The position numbers and the translations under genes were made by a program. Source: Bosea vaviloviae (GTDB lineage: Bacteria; Pseudomonadota; Alphaproteobacteria; Rhizobiales; Beijerinckiaceae). Taken from it: a stretch of DNA of 64,000 nucleotides. Numbering within the stretch: the stretch's first letter is position 1; every line of letters begins with the position of its first letter. Shown here piece after piece: positions 23,553 through 34,177 of the stretch. The stretch is from assembly GCF_001741865.1 (NCBI RefSeq), contig NZ_CP017147.1:5633001-5697000 (forward strand). Direction: 5' to 3'. The notes beneath the pieces were generated by a model. It was not told where the DNA came from and ran no database searches. It saw only the letters and a program-made list of their open reading frames with translations.

Positions 23553-23978
23553 CTAACCGCCCAGATGCAGCACGACCTCGCGCCGATGTGGCCTGCGGCG
23601 ATGCTCGAACAGATAGACGCCTTGCCAGGTTCCCAGCGCAAGGCGTCCGTCCATGACCGGAATCGAGAGGGAGACCGGCATCAAGGCCGCCTTGATATGG
23701 GCCGGCATGTCGTCGGGCCCCTCCGCCCGATGCGTCAGATAGGCCATCGCCGGATCATCGGCTTGTGGCACCAAACGACGGAAGAACGCGTCGAGATCGC
23801 GCCGCACATCGGGATCGGCATTTTCCTGGATCAGCAGCGAGCAGGAGGTATGGCGCAGGAACAGCGTCAGCAGCCCGCTTTCGATACGCGCCGAGCGGAT
23901 GAAGACCATGACGCGGTCCGTGAACTCATAGAGCCCTGCGCCATGCGTCTCGATGGTGACGACCGATTGCGAGCTCAT
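23553..23978 (-). CDS. YjbQ/UPF0047 family (secondary thiamine-phosphate synthase)
   Basis: The 141-residue product is a full-length YjbQ protein: GLYEFTDRVMVFIRSA, then FLRHTSCSLLIQENADPDV with the conserved HTSCSL motif, then an HIKAALMPVSLSIPV stretch and LGTWQGVYLFEHRRRPHRR. The family is a small trimeric beta-barrel with weak thiamine-phosphate-synthase activity when overproduced; its native role is unclear. It is followed 14 bases upstream on the same strand by the LysE gene, so they may be co-transcribed. Confidence 0.9.
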   Translation of the reverse strand: MSSQSVVTIETHGAGLYEFTDRVMVFIRSARIESGLLTLFLRHTSCSLLIQENADPDVRRDLDAFFRRLVPQADDPAMAYLTHRAEGPDDMPAHIKAALMPVSLSIPVMDGRLALGTWQGVYLFEHRRRPHRREVVLHLGG

Positions 23979-23992
23979 TCCCGCCGCGGCCG

Positions 23993-24604
23993 TCAGCGCT
24001 CGGTCAACGCGAGCTTGGCGCCCAGCGCGACAAAGGCGGCGGCAAAGCTGCGGCGCAGCCAGGCCATCACGGCTGGACGGCTGACGACCTTGTCGCGCAT
24101 CGCAGCAGCGAAGAGGCCGTAGAGCGCGAAGACCACGAAGGTCATCGCCATGAAGACGCCGGAGAGTTCCAGCATGCGCGCGAGCGGCGCGGCCTCGTCG
24201 GCGGCGATGAACTGCGGCAGGAAGGCGACGAAGAAGATCGAAAGCTTCGGATTGAGCACGTTGATCGCGATGCCGTCGGTCAGCACGCGCAGCCCTGAGC
24301 GCGGATCGGCCTGGGTCTCGACCTTGAGCGCGCCCTGCTCACGCAATGTCTGCCAGGCCATCCAGAGCAGATAGGCGACGCCGGCATATTTCACGATCTC
24401 GAAGGCCAGCGCACTCGCATGCAGCAGCGCCGCCAGCCCCATCATCGCAGCGATGAGATGCGGCACGATGCCGAGCGTGCAGGCGAAGGCCGCCAACACG
24501 CTGGCGCGGGAGCCGCGCGTGAGGCCCGCCGCGATCGTATAGATCGCGCCCGTGCCGGGCGAAGCGACGATGATCAGCGAGGTCAGAAGGAATTCGGGGG
24601 ACAT
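23993..24604 (-). CDS. LysE/RhtB family amino-acid exporter
   Basis: This 203-residue protein has six hydrophobic segments, the family start ASPGTGAIYTIAAGLTRGSR and NVLNPKLSIFFVAFLPQFI, the signature region of RhtB-type exporters. It should export an amino acid or homoserine lactone across the inner membrane; the substrate is not predictable. It is upstream of and probably co-transcribed with the YjbQ gene. Confidence 0.9.
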   Translation of the reverse strand: MSPEFLLTSLIIVASPGTGAIYTIAAGLTRGSRASVLAAFACTLGIVPHLIAAMMGLAALLHASALAFEIVKYAGVAYLLWMAWQTLREQGALKVETQADPRSGLRVLTDGIAINVLNPKLSIFFVAFLPQFIAADEAAPLARMLELSGVFMAMTFVVFALYGLFAAAMRDKVVSRPAVMAWLRRSFAAAFVALGAKLALTER

Positions 24605-24942
24605 GGCGGCTCCGGCTGCTGCGGTCGAGATCGCCCGCGCGAAGGTCAGCCCTCATTCAAATGCCAAGCGGCCTTCCCTGCAACTGCTGATAGGATGTGG
24701 CTGCCTCGCCGATCAATTGCGGGCGGCTCCGACGGTTGATCGAGGAACCCCGCGCTGATGCACAGGCAGCCCAGGACGACACCAAACGAGACCTCGAGAG
24801 ACGTCGAAGCGCCCCGGTCTGACGCTTCGATATCGCGTCAGCCGGGGTGTGATTGTCGAACCTTACTTCACTCTGACGACGACTTTACCCTTCGCGCGCC
24901 CCCGTGGTGAGCCGGCAGCACCGGCTATGCAGCGGTGACGGC
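24605..24942. other. 338-bp gap with only a short gene remnant
   Basis: Apart from the minus-strand codons at 24864-24917 I see no gene, repeat or clear promoter. It contains the leader of the LysE gene and the end of the short-chain dehydrogenase region. Confidence 0.45.
24864..24917 (-). pseudogene. Possible 3' remnant of an NADP-dependent alcohol dehydrogenase gene
   Basis: On the minus strand, in frame to TAA, the codons read AGSPRGRAKGKVVVRVK. A GK-(V/I)-V-(L/V)-R-(V/P) tail closes many zinc-type alcohol dehydrogenases and quinone oxidoreductases. Only about 17 codons look meaningful, so this may be chance. Confidence 0.3.
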
Positions 24943-25758
24943 TCAAGCGGGAAGCCCGTTGAATTTCCGAAGGTTCTTGTCGACGAAGGCTTCAGGCAGG
25001 AAGCGGCGCATGAAGCGAATCTGCCCTGCGGCTTTTCCGGCCGTGTAGCGTCTCCTGGGCGAGGCCGCATTGGCGGCCCTGACGACGGCGGCGGCAACCA
25101 CCTCGGGGGCATCGCCTTTTGCCACGATCGCGCGCATCAGCTTCTCCGCCTCGGTGCGAGCCGTATCGTAGACGGCCAGCGGCCGGTCCGGCCGTGTGAT
25201 GTTCTCCTCAAAGGATGTGCGGGTCACGCCGGGCTCGACGAGCACGACGCGGATGCCTTGCGTTCGCACTTCGTGGTCGAGCGATTCCGAGTAGCCTTCG
25301 ATGGCGTGCTTGGTCGATGCGTAGAGCGCGTTATAGGGCGCAGGGATCAGCCCGAGTATGGAGCTGAGGTTGACGATCCGGCCGCCACGCTGCCGCCTCA
25401 TCACGGGCAGAACCGCATTCGTCATGCGCATGGTGCCGAAGACGTTCACGTCGAACACCGCTTTCGCCTGTGCCGTCGTGGATTCCTCGGCGCCGCCCAG
25501 CAAGCCGATGCCGGCATTGTTGACGAGAAGATCGATCCGCCCTGCCCGGCTCAGCACCTCGTCGACGGCGCCCTGCACGGATGCATCGTCGATCACGTCG
25601 CAGATCAGCATCGTGACCCCGTCCGCGGTATCGGGTGCCGGCTTCCGGCTGGTGCCGAAGACACGATAGCCATCGCGCCGCAGCGCTTGTGCCGTCACCA
25701 GCCCGATGCCGGAGGACGCCCCCGTGACCAGGGCAATGCCGCGTTCTGTCTTGCTCAT
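24943..25758 (-). CDS. Short-chain dehydrogenase/reductase (SDR)
   Basis: This 271-residue classical SDR has the cofactor motif TGASSGIG (about 14-21), NNAGIG (about 85-90), and a catalytic Ser-Tyr-Lys arrangement with NLSSILGLIPAPYNALYASTKHA (Y and K in YASTK). The extended C-terminus resembles the retinol-dehydrogenase-like 'oxidoreductase' subgroup. It would use NAD(P)H on an unknown alcohol or ketone. It diverges from the HxlR regulator at 25842 across 83 bp with repeated ACTATCAAA motifs, so it is the likely target of that regulator. Confidence 0.92.
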   Translation of the reverse strand: MSKTERGIALVTGASSGIGLVTAQALRRDGYRVFGTSRKPAPDTADGVTMLICDVIDDASVQGAVDEVLSRAGRIDLLVNNAGIGLLGGAEESTTAQAKAVFDVNVFGTMRMTNAVLPVMRRQRGGRIVNLSSILGLIPAPYNALYASTKHAIEGYSESLDHEVRTQGIRVVLVEPGVTRTSFEENITRPDRPLAVYDTARTEAEKLMRAIVAKGDAPEVVAAAVVRAANAASPRRRYTAGKAAGQIRFMRRFLPEAFVDKNLRKFNGLPA

Positions 25759-25803
25759 CGGATTTCGCTTTCATTTTTCCGTGGAATTGCGATGGGCGCC
25801 CTG

Positions 25804-25838
25804 TTACTATCAAATCAGTACTAAGTCACTATCAAAAA
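25804..25838. promoter_or_regulatory. Candidate HxlR operator, two ACTATCAAA repeats
   Basis: TTACTATCAAA (25804-25814) and CACTATCAAAA (25828-25838) repeat with a 24-base step in the space between the divergent SDR and HxlR genes. That spacing is close to two helical turns, fitting cooperative dimer binding by a winged-helix regulator. Confidence 0.45.
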
Positions 25839-25841
25839 GAT

Positions 25842-26279
25842 ATGGACATGAAGAATCTTTCGAACCAGCCATGCCTGATCGCCCGGAGCCTGGCACTCGT
25901 GGGGGACGCGTGGAGCATGCTGATCATGCGAGACGCCCATGCGGGGCTGACCCGCTTCGATGATTTCCGCAAAAGCCTCGGCATCGCGCCAACGATGCTG
26001 ACGGTGCGACTTTCGGCCCTGACCGAAGAGGGGATGCTGGAGAAACGCCGCTATTCCGAGCGTCCGCCGCGGGACGAATATGTGCTGACGGAAGCCGGCC
26101 GCGACTTTCTGCCGGTGCTGTTTGCGATCGGCGCCTGGGGACGCAAGCATCGCGGCGGGGGCAAGGTGACACGGTTCTTCGACGCAGAGACCGGAACCGA
26201 GATCGATGCCGTCACCATCGACCGGGAGACCGGCGCTCCGATCGGAACACGCCACATTCGCATCGCTGCAGCCGAATGA
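25842..26279 (+). CDS. HxlR-family transcriptional regulator
   Basis: This 145-residue winged-helix protein has the HxlR start NQPCLIARSLALVGDAWSML, a recognition helix in LTRFDDFRKSLGIAPTMLTVRL, and the wing YSERPPRDEYVLTEAGRDF. HxlR/DUF24 regulators usually respond to electrophiles, quinones or aldehydes through a conserved N-terminal Cys, here Cys in NQPCLI. The C-terminal extension to 145 residues contains FFDAETGTEIDAV, seen in longer members. It diverges from the SDR gene, its probable target. An ATG two codons downstream is an alternative start. Confidence 0.9.
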   Translation: MDMKNLSNQPCLIARSLALVGDAWSMLIMRDAHAGLTRFDDFRKSLGIAPTMLTVRLSALTEEGMLEKRRYSERPPRDEYVLTEAGRDFLPVLFAIGAWGRKHRGGGKVTRFFDAETGTEIDAVTIDRETGAPIGTRHIRIAAAE

Positions 26280-26315
26280 ATCGCCCCACGGCAGATCAAG
26301 CCAGGGCGCGGCGGA

Positions 26316-26444
26316 TCAGACGATCGGCTGTCCCGGCAGGTGGAGATAAGGTGCGAACAGCGCCTTGAGATAGGGGATGTTGCGCGCACCGATGGTCTGC
26401 CCGGCACGGCGCCAAGCGTCCAAACGTGCGAGCCGCAGGTCAGA
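26316..26444 (-). pseudogene. Unassigned open stretch in frame after a stop codon
   Basis: Immediately after the stop of the 81-residue gene at 26445, and in the same frame, 42 more codons are open: SDLRLARLDAWRR, then RNIPYLKALFAPYLHLPGQP, then IV and stop. This looks protein-like but has no start of its own. It may be the tail of a lost gene or of an originally longer product. I do not recognise the family. Confidence 0.35.
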
Positions 26445-26690
26445 TCAGGAGCCCAGGCCTTCGAAGATGCCGCCGATCACCGAAGCGGCGGCTTCGCCGG
26501 CGCTGGAGAGTACGCTGCCGACGGTTTCGAGCGTGCCGTCAAGGACGGCGCTGACGACGTCGCCGACGCCATCGCTCGCCGTGCTGCCCGTATCGCTCGC
26601 CGCGGCGGGCTGCTTCCGCTGCGCTTCGGCTTGCACTTGGGCGGCCTGCACCGCCGCTTCGATCTCCGTCAGATCAGGCTTGTCGGTCAT
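26445..26690 (-). CDS. Hypothetical Ala/Gly/Ser-rich small protein
   Basis: The 81-residue product begins MTDKPDLTEIEAAVQAAQVQ, forms a charged amphipathic helix, then a low-complexity linker and a Gly/Ser/Val-rich tail (VLSSAGEAAASVIGGIFEGLGS). I do not recognise it. The codon bias matches the genome. It lies directly beyond the rpoD terminator on the same strand. It could be a small membrane-associated or heat-stable linker protein, but no function can be assigned. Confidence 0.5.
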   Translation of the reverse strand: MTDKPDLTEIEAAVQAAQVQAEAQRKQPAAASDTGSTASDGVGDVVSAVLDGTLETVGSVLSSAGEAAASVIGGIFEGLGS

Positions 26691-26745
26691 AGCTGCCCCC
26701 CTGAAGCCGCCATCTTGGCACCGTCCCGGCCTAGAAAAAAGGCCA

Positions 26746-26774
26746 AGAAAAAAGGCGGGTCTCTCGACCCGCCT
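26746..26774 (-). terminator. Intrinsic terminator of rpoD
   Basis: On the minus strand AGGCGGGTC and GACCCGCCT pair around a GAGA loop, followed by a run of six T, eight bases beyond the rpoD stop codon. This is a textbook rho-independent terminator. Confidence 0.88.
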
Positions 26775-26782
26775 TGATCACC

Positions 26783-28810
<2,028 letters not shown>

Positions 28811-29013
28811 CAATCAGCGCTCCGCACTCGCGCGTCGCCACGGCTCGGAAGAAGCCACATGCAGACGCATAAAAGGGCGGCGCGGCCGCTGGTCCGGCGC
28901 GCTCACCCCACCCAAATCACTTCGGCCAGATGGCGCCGATCATCGTTGATGAATCGTAAACCACCTGCAATCGGCACGCACAGCATGACGGCGGAAGCCG
29001 GAGCAGCTAGCCC

Positions 29014-30918
29014 TCAATCTCCGGACATGGCCTCCGTGCCCTCGATCGTCTCGAGGCGGGCCTTGACGTCCTTGATCCAGGCAAAATTGGCTTCGGTCGC
29101 TTCGTCAGCCAATGCGCGCTCGGCTGCCTTCAGCTCGCTATGTAACGTTCGCGCGCGATGATGCAAGACGATAGCCTGTCGAATTGAGTCGAAAACCGAT
29201 TCTGGATCAGCCGCTTGCGTCAATTTTTGGCGCTCCGCCGGCCCGGTGATCGCCAATAGCGCGCTTTGGGCCTCCTGCACACGCGGTTGGAGCAGGCGAT
29301 CGGCAAGCGCATTCTCGTCGAGGCTGTCATCCATGGCAGCCTCGAGCAGCACCTGGCGGAAGCGCTCGGCGGCGGGGCCATCGAGCGCGAGCTCGGCAAT
29401 CTCGTCGGCGCAGCGCAAGATCAGATCGGGATGGCTCGCCAGCGCCAGCAAAATGAAGGCCTCGCGCACATCCTCGCCACGGCGGCCCGCCATCATCCGC
29501 GACTGCGTCAACTGGCTGCTCGCCTTGAGCGGACCGACAGCCCAGGGCGCCACGGCCTGCCGGAAACCGCCGCGCCCGGCACCGCCGCCTTGAGGGCGGC
29601 CGCGCTGAAAGCCGCCGTCACGGCCACGCTCGGCCCGCGCGGGAGCGGCGCTGGCGAAAAGCTGGCTCAGGCGCTCATCCATCTCGCGGCGGTAATGCCG
29701 GCGCGTCGCCTCGTCCTTGATCTGGCCGAGCGGCTCCTTCAGCCGGCGCTCGAAGGCGGCGCGACGCTCGGGCGTGTCGAGAGGGCCGGCCTCGACCTCG
29801 CGCGTCCAGAGCATGTCGACCAGCGGGCGCGCCGCCTGCAGCACCTCGGCGACCGCCATCTTGCCGCCCGAACGCGCCAGATCGTCGGGATCCTGCCCGT
29901 CAGGCAAGGTCGCGAAAGCGAGCGACTTGCCCGGCTCCAACATGGGTAGCGCGAGGTCGATCGCGCGGCTCGCCGCCTTGCGCCCGGCCTTGTCGCCGTC
30001 GAGGCAGATCACCGGCTCGTCGGCCATGCGCCAGAGCAGGCCGAGCTGATCCTCGGTCAGCGCCGTGCCCAGCGGCGCGACCGTCTGCGGAAAGCCCGCC
30101 AGCGTCATCGCGATCACGTCGACATAGCCCTCGACGACGATCACCTGGCCGGTGTCATGCGAGCCCTTGCGCGCATTGTGGTGGTTGAACAGCAGCGAGC
30201 CCTTGTGGAAGAGCGGCGTCTCCGGCGAGTTCAGATATTTCGCCGAGACCTCGGCGCTCATCGCCCGGCCGCCGAAAGCGATCACCCGGCCGCGCGCATC
30301 ATGGATCGGGAACATGATGCGGTCACGGAAACGGTCATAGGGCACGGCGATCTCGTCGCCATGCACGAGCAGCCCCGTCTCCATCATCAGCGCGGCGTCG
30401 ACGCCCTTGGCTGCGAGGTGATCGCGCAGGGCGAAGCGGTCCGGCGGACCATAGCCCATGCGGAAGAGCTTGCGCGCCTCGCCCTCCAGCCCCCGGCCCG
30501 AGAGATAGCGCCGCGCGCCTGAACCGCGATCGCCCATGAGCTCGGCCTCGAAGAAACGCGCCGCGAGCTCGACGACCTCATGCAAGCCCTTGCGCTTCTC
30601 TTCCTGGACCTGCGCCTCATGCGTGATCTTGGGCAGCGTCACGCCGGCTTCGGAAGCGAGCTTCTCGACGGCTTCCGGGAAGGAAAGCCCTTCCGTCTCC
30701 ATCACGAATTTGAAGATGTCGCCGTTCTTGCCCGAGGAGAAATCGAAGAATGAGCCCTTCTGGTCATTGACGAAGAAGGAGGGCGTCTTCTCCGCGTTGA
30801 AGGGCGACAGGCCCTTCCATTCGCGGCCTGATTTGGCCAGGCGCACGCGCTTGCCCACGACCGCCGAGACCGGCAGCCGCGCCTTGATCTCTTCCAGGAT
30901 GGAGGGCGGGAACTTCAT
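29014..30918 (-). CDS. dnaG: DNA primase DnaG
   Basis: In this 634-residue protein the N-terminal domain (1-100) has the primase zinc-ribbon fold, but the usual C-H-C-C ligands are replaced: GLSPFNAEKTPSF has Ser38 and Asn41, and FFDFSSGKNGD has no cysteines. The Toprim core contains VVEGYVDVIAM and LDGDKAGRKAA with the metal-binding acids. A Gly/Arg-rich linker (about 430-455) precedes the C-terminal helicase-interacting domain. It synthesises RNA primers at the fork. It is followed by rpoD after 203 bp. The ligand loss appears to be a lineage trait rather than decay, since the fold is otherwise conserved. Confidence 0.97.
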   Translation of the reverse strand: MKFPPSILEEIKARLPVSAVVGKRVRLAKSGREWKGLSPFNAEKTPSFFVNDQKGSFFDFSSGKNGDIFKFVMETEGLSFPEAVEKLASEAGVTLPKITHEAQVQEEKRKGLHEVVELAARFFEAELMGDRGSGARRYLSGRGLEGEARKLFRMGYGPPDRFALRDHLAAKGVDAALMMETGLLVHGDEIAVPYDRFRDRIMFPIHDARGRVIAFGGRAMSAEVSAKYLNSPETPLFHKGSLLFNHHNARKGSHDTGQVIVVEGYVDVIAMTLAGFPQTVAPLGTALTEDQLGLLWRMADEPVICLDGDKAGRKAASRAIDLALPMLEPGKSLAFATLPDGQDPDDLARSGGKMAVAEVLQAARPLVDMLWTREVEAGPLDTPERRAAFERRLKEPLGQIKDEATRRHYRREMDERLSQLFASAAPARAERGRDGGFQRGRPQGGGAGRGGFRQAVAPWAVGPLKASSQLTQSRMMAGRRGEDVREAFILLALASHPDLILRCADEIAELALDGPAAERFRQVLLEAAMDDSLDENALADRLLQPRVQEAQSALLAITGPAERQKLTQAADPESVFDSIRQAIVLHHRARTLHSELKAAERALADEATEANFAWIKDVKARLETIEGTEAMSGD

Positions 30919-31035
30919 GATCTTCTATGTGGGCGTGTGCGCGGCGGAAGCCAATCATGGATGTAGCCGCCGACCGCATTATTGGCGCAATCCACAGCGC
31001 CATGATAAAGAAAGAGCGGCAAAAGGAAGAAAGCT

Positions 31036-31311
31036 GTGGCCCTCAACATCAAGGATCCGGAGACGGAGCGGTTCGTGCGTACCCTTGCGCGCCGGCGCGG
31101 CCTGACACTGACGGAAGCCGTGCGCCAGGCTGTTGGCAACGAGCTTGAGAAGGATGCGATGTCCGAGGAGGAGAAAGCGCACAGGATTGCCGAGGGACGC
31201 CGCAAACTTGCCGCCCTGTATAGGAAATACAATATCACGCCGACCGACCACAGCATGACCAAGCAGGAGATGGACGACGCCATCGGCTATGACGAGAACG
31301 GCTTCTGGTGA
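31036..31311 (+). CDS. vapB: VapB-type antitoxin (Rv0623/PSK family)
   Basis: The 91-residue product begins MALNIKDPETERFVRTLARR and GLTLTEAVRQAVGNEL, the ribbon-helix-helix N-terminus of the Rv0623-like VapB family; the rest is a charged, probably disordered toxin-binding tail ending NGFW. It starts at GTG after AAGGAAG. Its stop overlaps the start of vapC by four bases. It should neutralise VapC and repress its own promoter. The pair diverges from dnaG across 117 bp. Confidence 0.9.
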   Translation: MALNIKDPETERFVRTLARRRGLTLTEAVRQAVGNELEKDAMSEEEKAHRIAEGRRKLAALYRKYNITPTDHSMTKQEMDDAIGYDENGFW

Positions 31312-31697
31312 AGCTCGTCGTCGACACGTCAGCGATCGTCGCGTGCCTGACCGGCGAAGCCGAGCGAACGATTTTCGTCGACCGCCTGCAGTTGGCCAAC
31401 GAGCGGGTCGTCTCGGCGGTCAATCTGCTGGAAGCACGCCTCGTTATCGCCTTCGCGAAGGCGCTGCCCGTCTCGTTGATCGACGACTTCCTCGCAGACT
31501 ATGACGTCGCCGTTGTCCCGTTCGACTCAGCCCTCTCCGATCTCGCCTTCGACGCCTATCGCCGCTTCGGCAAGGGCAGACATCCCGCCAAGCTCAACAT
31601 GGGCGATTGCGCCGCCTACGCGCTGGCAAAAGCGCGTGGCTGGCCGCTTCTGTTCAAGGGCGAGGATTTTTCGCTGACGGATATCGAGCGGGCCTGA
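31308..31697 (+). CDS. vapC: VapC PIN-domain ribonuclease toxin
   Basis: This 129-residue PIN domain has the conserved acids in place: VVDTSAIVACL (D6), VNLLEARLV (Glu about 42), NMGDCAAYALAKA (Asp about 99) and FKGEDFSLTDI (Asp near 118). VapC toxins cleave specific tRNAs or rRNA in a Mg-dependent way. GTG start inside a GTGA overlap with vapB shows translational coupling. The cassette sits between dnaG and yqeY-carA with normal base composition. Confidence 0.92.
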   Translation: MKLVVDTSAIVACLTGEAERTIFVDRLQLANERVVSAVNLLEARLVIAFAKALPVSLIDDFLADYDVAVVPFDSALSDLAFDAYRRFGKGRHPAKLNMGDCAAYALAKARGWPLLFKGEDFSLTDIERA

Positions 31698-31711
31698 GCC
31701 CGCCCCCGTAA

Positions 31712-32173
31712 TCAGTCGCCCAGCGCCGCCTTCACCAGCCCGCTCGCTTTGGCGAAATCCATCTGGCCGGCGAATTTCGCGCGCAGGATCGCGATGACCT
31801 TGCCCATGTCCTTGACGGACGCTGCGCCGCTCTCGGTCACGGCCGCCGCGATCACGGCCTTGACCTCGTCCTCCGACATCTGCTTGGGCAGATAGGCGTT
31901 GATGACCTCGACCTCGGCGCGCTCGCCTGCGGCGAGCTCGGGGCGGCCATTGGCGTCGTAGATCGCGATCGATTCCTGGCGCTGCTTGATCATCTTCTGC
32001 AGCAAGGCGAGGATTTCGTCGGGCGTCGTCTCCGGCTTGCCCAGGCCGCGCGCCTCGATGTCCTTGTCCTTCAGTGCCGAGGTGATCAGCCGGATGGTCG
32101 AGACCTTGCCCTTCTCGCCGGCCTTCATCGCCTCCTTGAGATCGGCCGTGAAGCGCTCGCGCAGGCTTGTCAT
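31712..32173 (-). CDS. yqeY: GatB/YqeY domain protein
   Basis: The 153-residue product matches YqeY throughout: LRERFTADLKEAMKAGEKGK, RLITSALKDKDIEARG, IYDANGRPELAAGERAEVEV, LPKQMSEDEVKAVI and MGKVIAILRAKFAGQMDF. It shares the tail domain of the tRNA amidotransferase GatB; its exact role is unknown. In alphaproteobacteria it usually neighbours carA, dnaG and rpoD, as here. AGGGAA lies eight bases before the ATG. It diverges from carA across 175 bp. Confidence 0.92.
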   Translation of the reverse strand: MTSLRERFTADLKEAMKAGEKGKVSTIRLITSALKDKDIEARGLGKPETTPDEILALLQKMIKQRQESIAIYDANGRPELAAGERAEVEVINAYLPKQMSEDEVKAVIAAAVTESGAASVKDMGKVIAILRAKFAGQMDFAKASGLVKAALGD

Positions 32174-32348
32174 GGTGATATTCCCTTTTTGTGCCGCAGG
32201 CTCGTTTTGCAGAGACTCTGCGCCTGCTTCGATTGACGGGGCGGAACCACGTCTTTAAGGCTCGCGCTCCAGACATGGGCGCAAGCGCAGAACCGCTGTC
32301 CCGCCTGAAACATCGCCGCGCTTTCGCGGCCTGGACCGAGACATAGAC

Positions 32349-33557
32349 ATGACCGCTCCCGAAGGAAACCCCGCGACCGGCGGCTGGATCGAGCCGCGCG
32401 CGACCGCGCTCCTGGTGCTGGCCAACGGCATGGTGCTCGAGGGCTTCGGCCTGGGCGCGACCGGCCAGGCGCCCGGCGAACTCTGCTTCAACACGGCGAT
32501 GACCGGCTATCAGGAGATCCTGACCGACCCGTCCTATGCCGGGCAGATCATCACCTTCACCTTCCCCCATATCGGCAATGTCGGCGTCAACGAGGACGAC
32601 GTCGAGACGGTCAACGCCGCCGCCTCCTCGGGCGTTCGCGGCCTCGTGCTGCATGCCGCGATCACCGAGCCCTCGAACTGGCGCGCCAACCGGCATTTCG
32701 ACGCCTGGCTGAAGGCCCGCAACATCGTCGGCATCAGCGGCATCGACACCCGCGCGCTGACCGCCCTGATCCGCGACAACGGCATGCCCAACGCGATCAT
32801 CGCCCACAGCCCCGACGGCGTCTTCGATATCGAGCGGCTCAAGCGCGAGGCCGCGGCCCTGCCCGACATGGCCGGGCTCGACCTCGTGCCGCTGGTCACC
32901 GCCGCCCAGCGCTATAGCTGGGACGAGACGCCCTGGGTCTGGCCCGTGGGCTATGGCAAGCGCGAGAGCGTGGTCCACAAGGTCGTCGCGATCGACTACG
33001 GCGTGAAGCGCAACATCCTGCGCCTGCTCTCCAAGGCCGGCTGCGAGGTCACCGTCGTGCCCTCGACCGCCAGCGCCGAGGACATCCTGGCGCTGCAGCC
33101 CGATGGCATCTTCCTCTCGAACGGACCGGGCGACCCGGCCGCAACAGGCGAATATGCCGTGCCGGTGATCAAGGCGCTGCTCGACAAGAAGATCCCGACC
33201 TTCGGCATCTGCCTCGGCCACCAGATGATGGCGCTCGCCATCGGCGGCCAGACCATGAAGATGAAGCAGGGCCACCACGGCGCCAACCACCCTGTGCAGG
33301 ACAAGACCACGGGCAAGGTCGAGATCGTCTCGATGAATCACGGCTTCGCGGTCGATCCGGCCTCTTTGCCGGCGCATGCGGTCGAGACCCATGTCTCGCT
33401 CTTCGACGGTTCCAACAGCGGCATCGCGCTGACCGACCGCCCGGCCTTCAGCGTGCAGCATCACCCCGAGGCCTCGCCGGGCCCGCAGGACAGCCACTAT
33501 CTGTTCACCCGCTTCGTTGAGATGATGGCGGCGAAGAAGGCCAAAACTGCCGCCTGA
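32349..33557 (+). CDS. carA: Carbamoyl-phosphate synthase small subunit
   Basis: This 402-residue protein has an N-terminal CPSase small-chain domain (GFGLGATGQAPGELCFNTAM, GYQEILTDPSYAGQ) and a C-terminal class-I glutamine amidotransferase. The nucleophile Cys is in FGICLGHQMMALA and His/Glu in QHHPEASPGP. It hydrolyses glutamine and feeds ammonia to CarB for arginine and pyrimidine synthesis. carB is 24 kb away at 57275, so the two subunits are not in one operon here. The 175-bp leader contains a possible -35 TTGACG near 32233. Confidence 0.97.
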   Translation: MTAPEGNPATGGWIEPRATALLVLANGMVLEGFGLGATGQAPGELCFNTAMTGYQEILTDPSYAGQIITFTFPHIGNVGVNEDDVETVNAAASSGVRGLVLHAAITEPSNWRANRHFDAWLKARNIVGISGIDTRALTALIRDNGMPNAIIAHSPDGVFDIERLKREAAALPDMAGLDLVPLVTAAQRYSWDETPWVWPVGYGKRESVVHKVVAIDYGVKRNILRLLSKAGCEVTVVPSTASAEDILALQPDGIFLSNGPGDPAATGEYAVPVIKALLDKKIPTFGICLGHQMMALAIGGQTMKMKQGHHGANHPVQDKTTGKVEIVSMNHGFAVDPASLPAHAVETHVSLFDGSNSGIALTDRPAFSVQHHPEASPGPQDSHYLFTRFVEMMAAKKAKTAA

Positions 33558-33585
33558 GCAAGACGGCGGCCTGAGCGCGGCATTC

Positions 33586-33692
33586 AGCCCTCATCCTGGG
33601 GAGTGGACGAAGTCCACGTCTCGAAGGATGCTCCAGCAGGCTCTCAACCATCCCTTGAGACGCCGCTTTCGCGGCGCCTCAGGATGAGGGCT
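33586..33692. repeat. Dispersed repeat with AGCCCTCATCCTG / CAGGATGAGGGCT ends
   Basis: Perfectly complementary 13-base ends enclose smaller hairpins (GTGGAC-GTCCAC, CGCCGC-GCGGCG), filling the gap between carA and the NIPSNAP gene. Confidence 0.75.
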
Positions 33693-33717
33693 GCGGATGT
33701 CGACAAAGGAGCCGGGC

Positions 33718-34056
33718 ATGATCCACCAACTGCGCATCTACGAGATCTTCGAGCGCAACAAGGGCGCCTTCCACGCCCGCTTCCGCGACCATGCGATGCG
33801 GATCATGGCTCGGCACGGCTTCCAGATCGTGGCGATGTGGGAGACCGCAAGCGCCGGCCGCACCGAATTCGCCTATATCCTCGCCTGGCCCGACAACGAG
33901 ACCCGGACGGCGCACTGGACGACGTTCCTCGCCGACCCGGAATGGATCGAGATCAAGCGCGTCACCTCGATCGAATATGGCAATCTCGTCGGCATAGTCG
34001 AGGACCGGATCATGACGCTGACGGATTATTCGCCGACCGGCGCTATTTCCGCTTGA
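33718..34056 (+). CDS. NIPSNAP family protein
   Basis: This 112-residue dimeric alpha-beta barrel protein has MIHQLRIYEIFERNKGAF, ARHGFQIVAMWETAS and EFAYILAWPDNETRTAHW, the typical NIPSNAP layout. Bacterial members are small cytosolic proteins of unknown function. The ATG at 33718 follows AAGGAG by eight bases; an ATG at 33697 lies ahead of this ribosome-binding site and is less likely. Confidence 0.87.
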   Translation: MIHQLRIYEIFERNKGAFHARFRDHAMRIMARHGFQIVAMWETASAGRTEFAYILAWPDNETRTAHWTTFLADPEWIEIKRVTSIEYGNLVGIVEDRIMTLTDYSPTGAISA

Positions 34057-34177
34057 GCGCAGGTGCCGAGCCCGCATTGGGCGACGCCGACGGAGCTGCG
34101 ACATGGAGGCCTCGGTCCGGCTGACCGAGCGTCCGAAGGGCGCCCCGGGATGACGATTCTTGTCTGGTCCAAAGCCG

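Noticed and set aside
31527..33497. 656-codon open frame on the minus strand
   Set aside because: It is antisense to vapC and carA and runs out of frame through yqeY; no recognisable domain.
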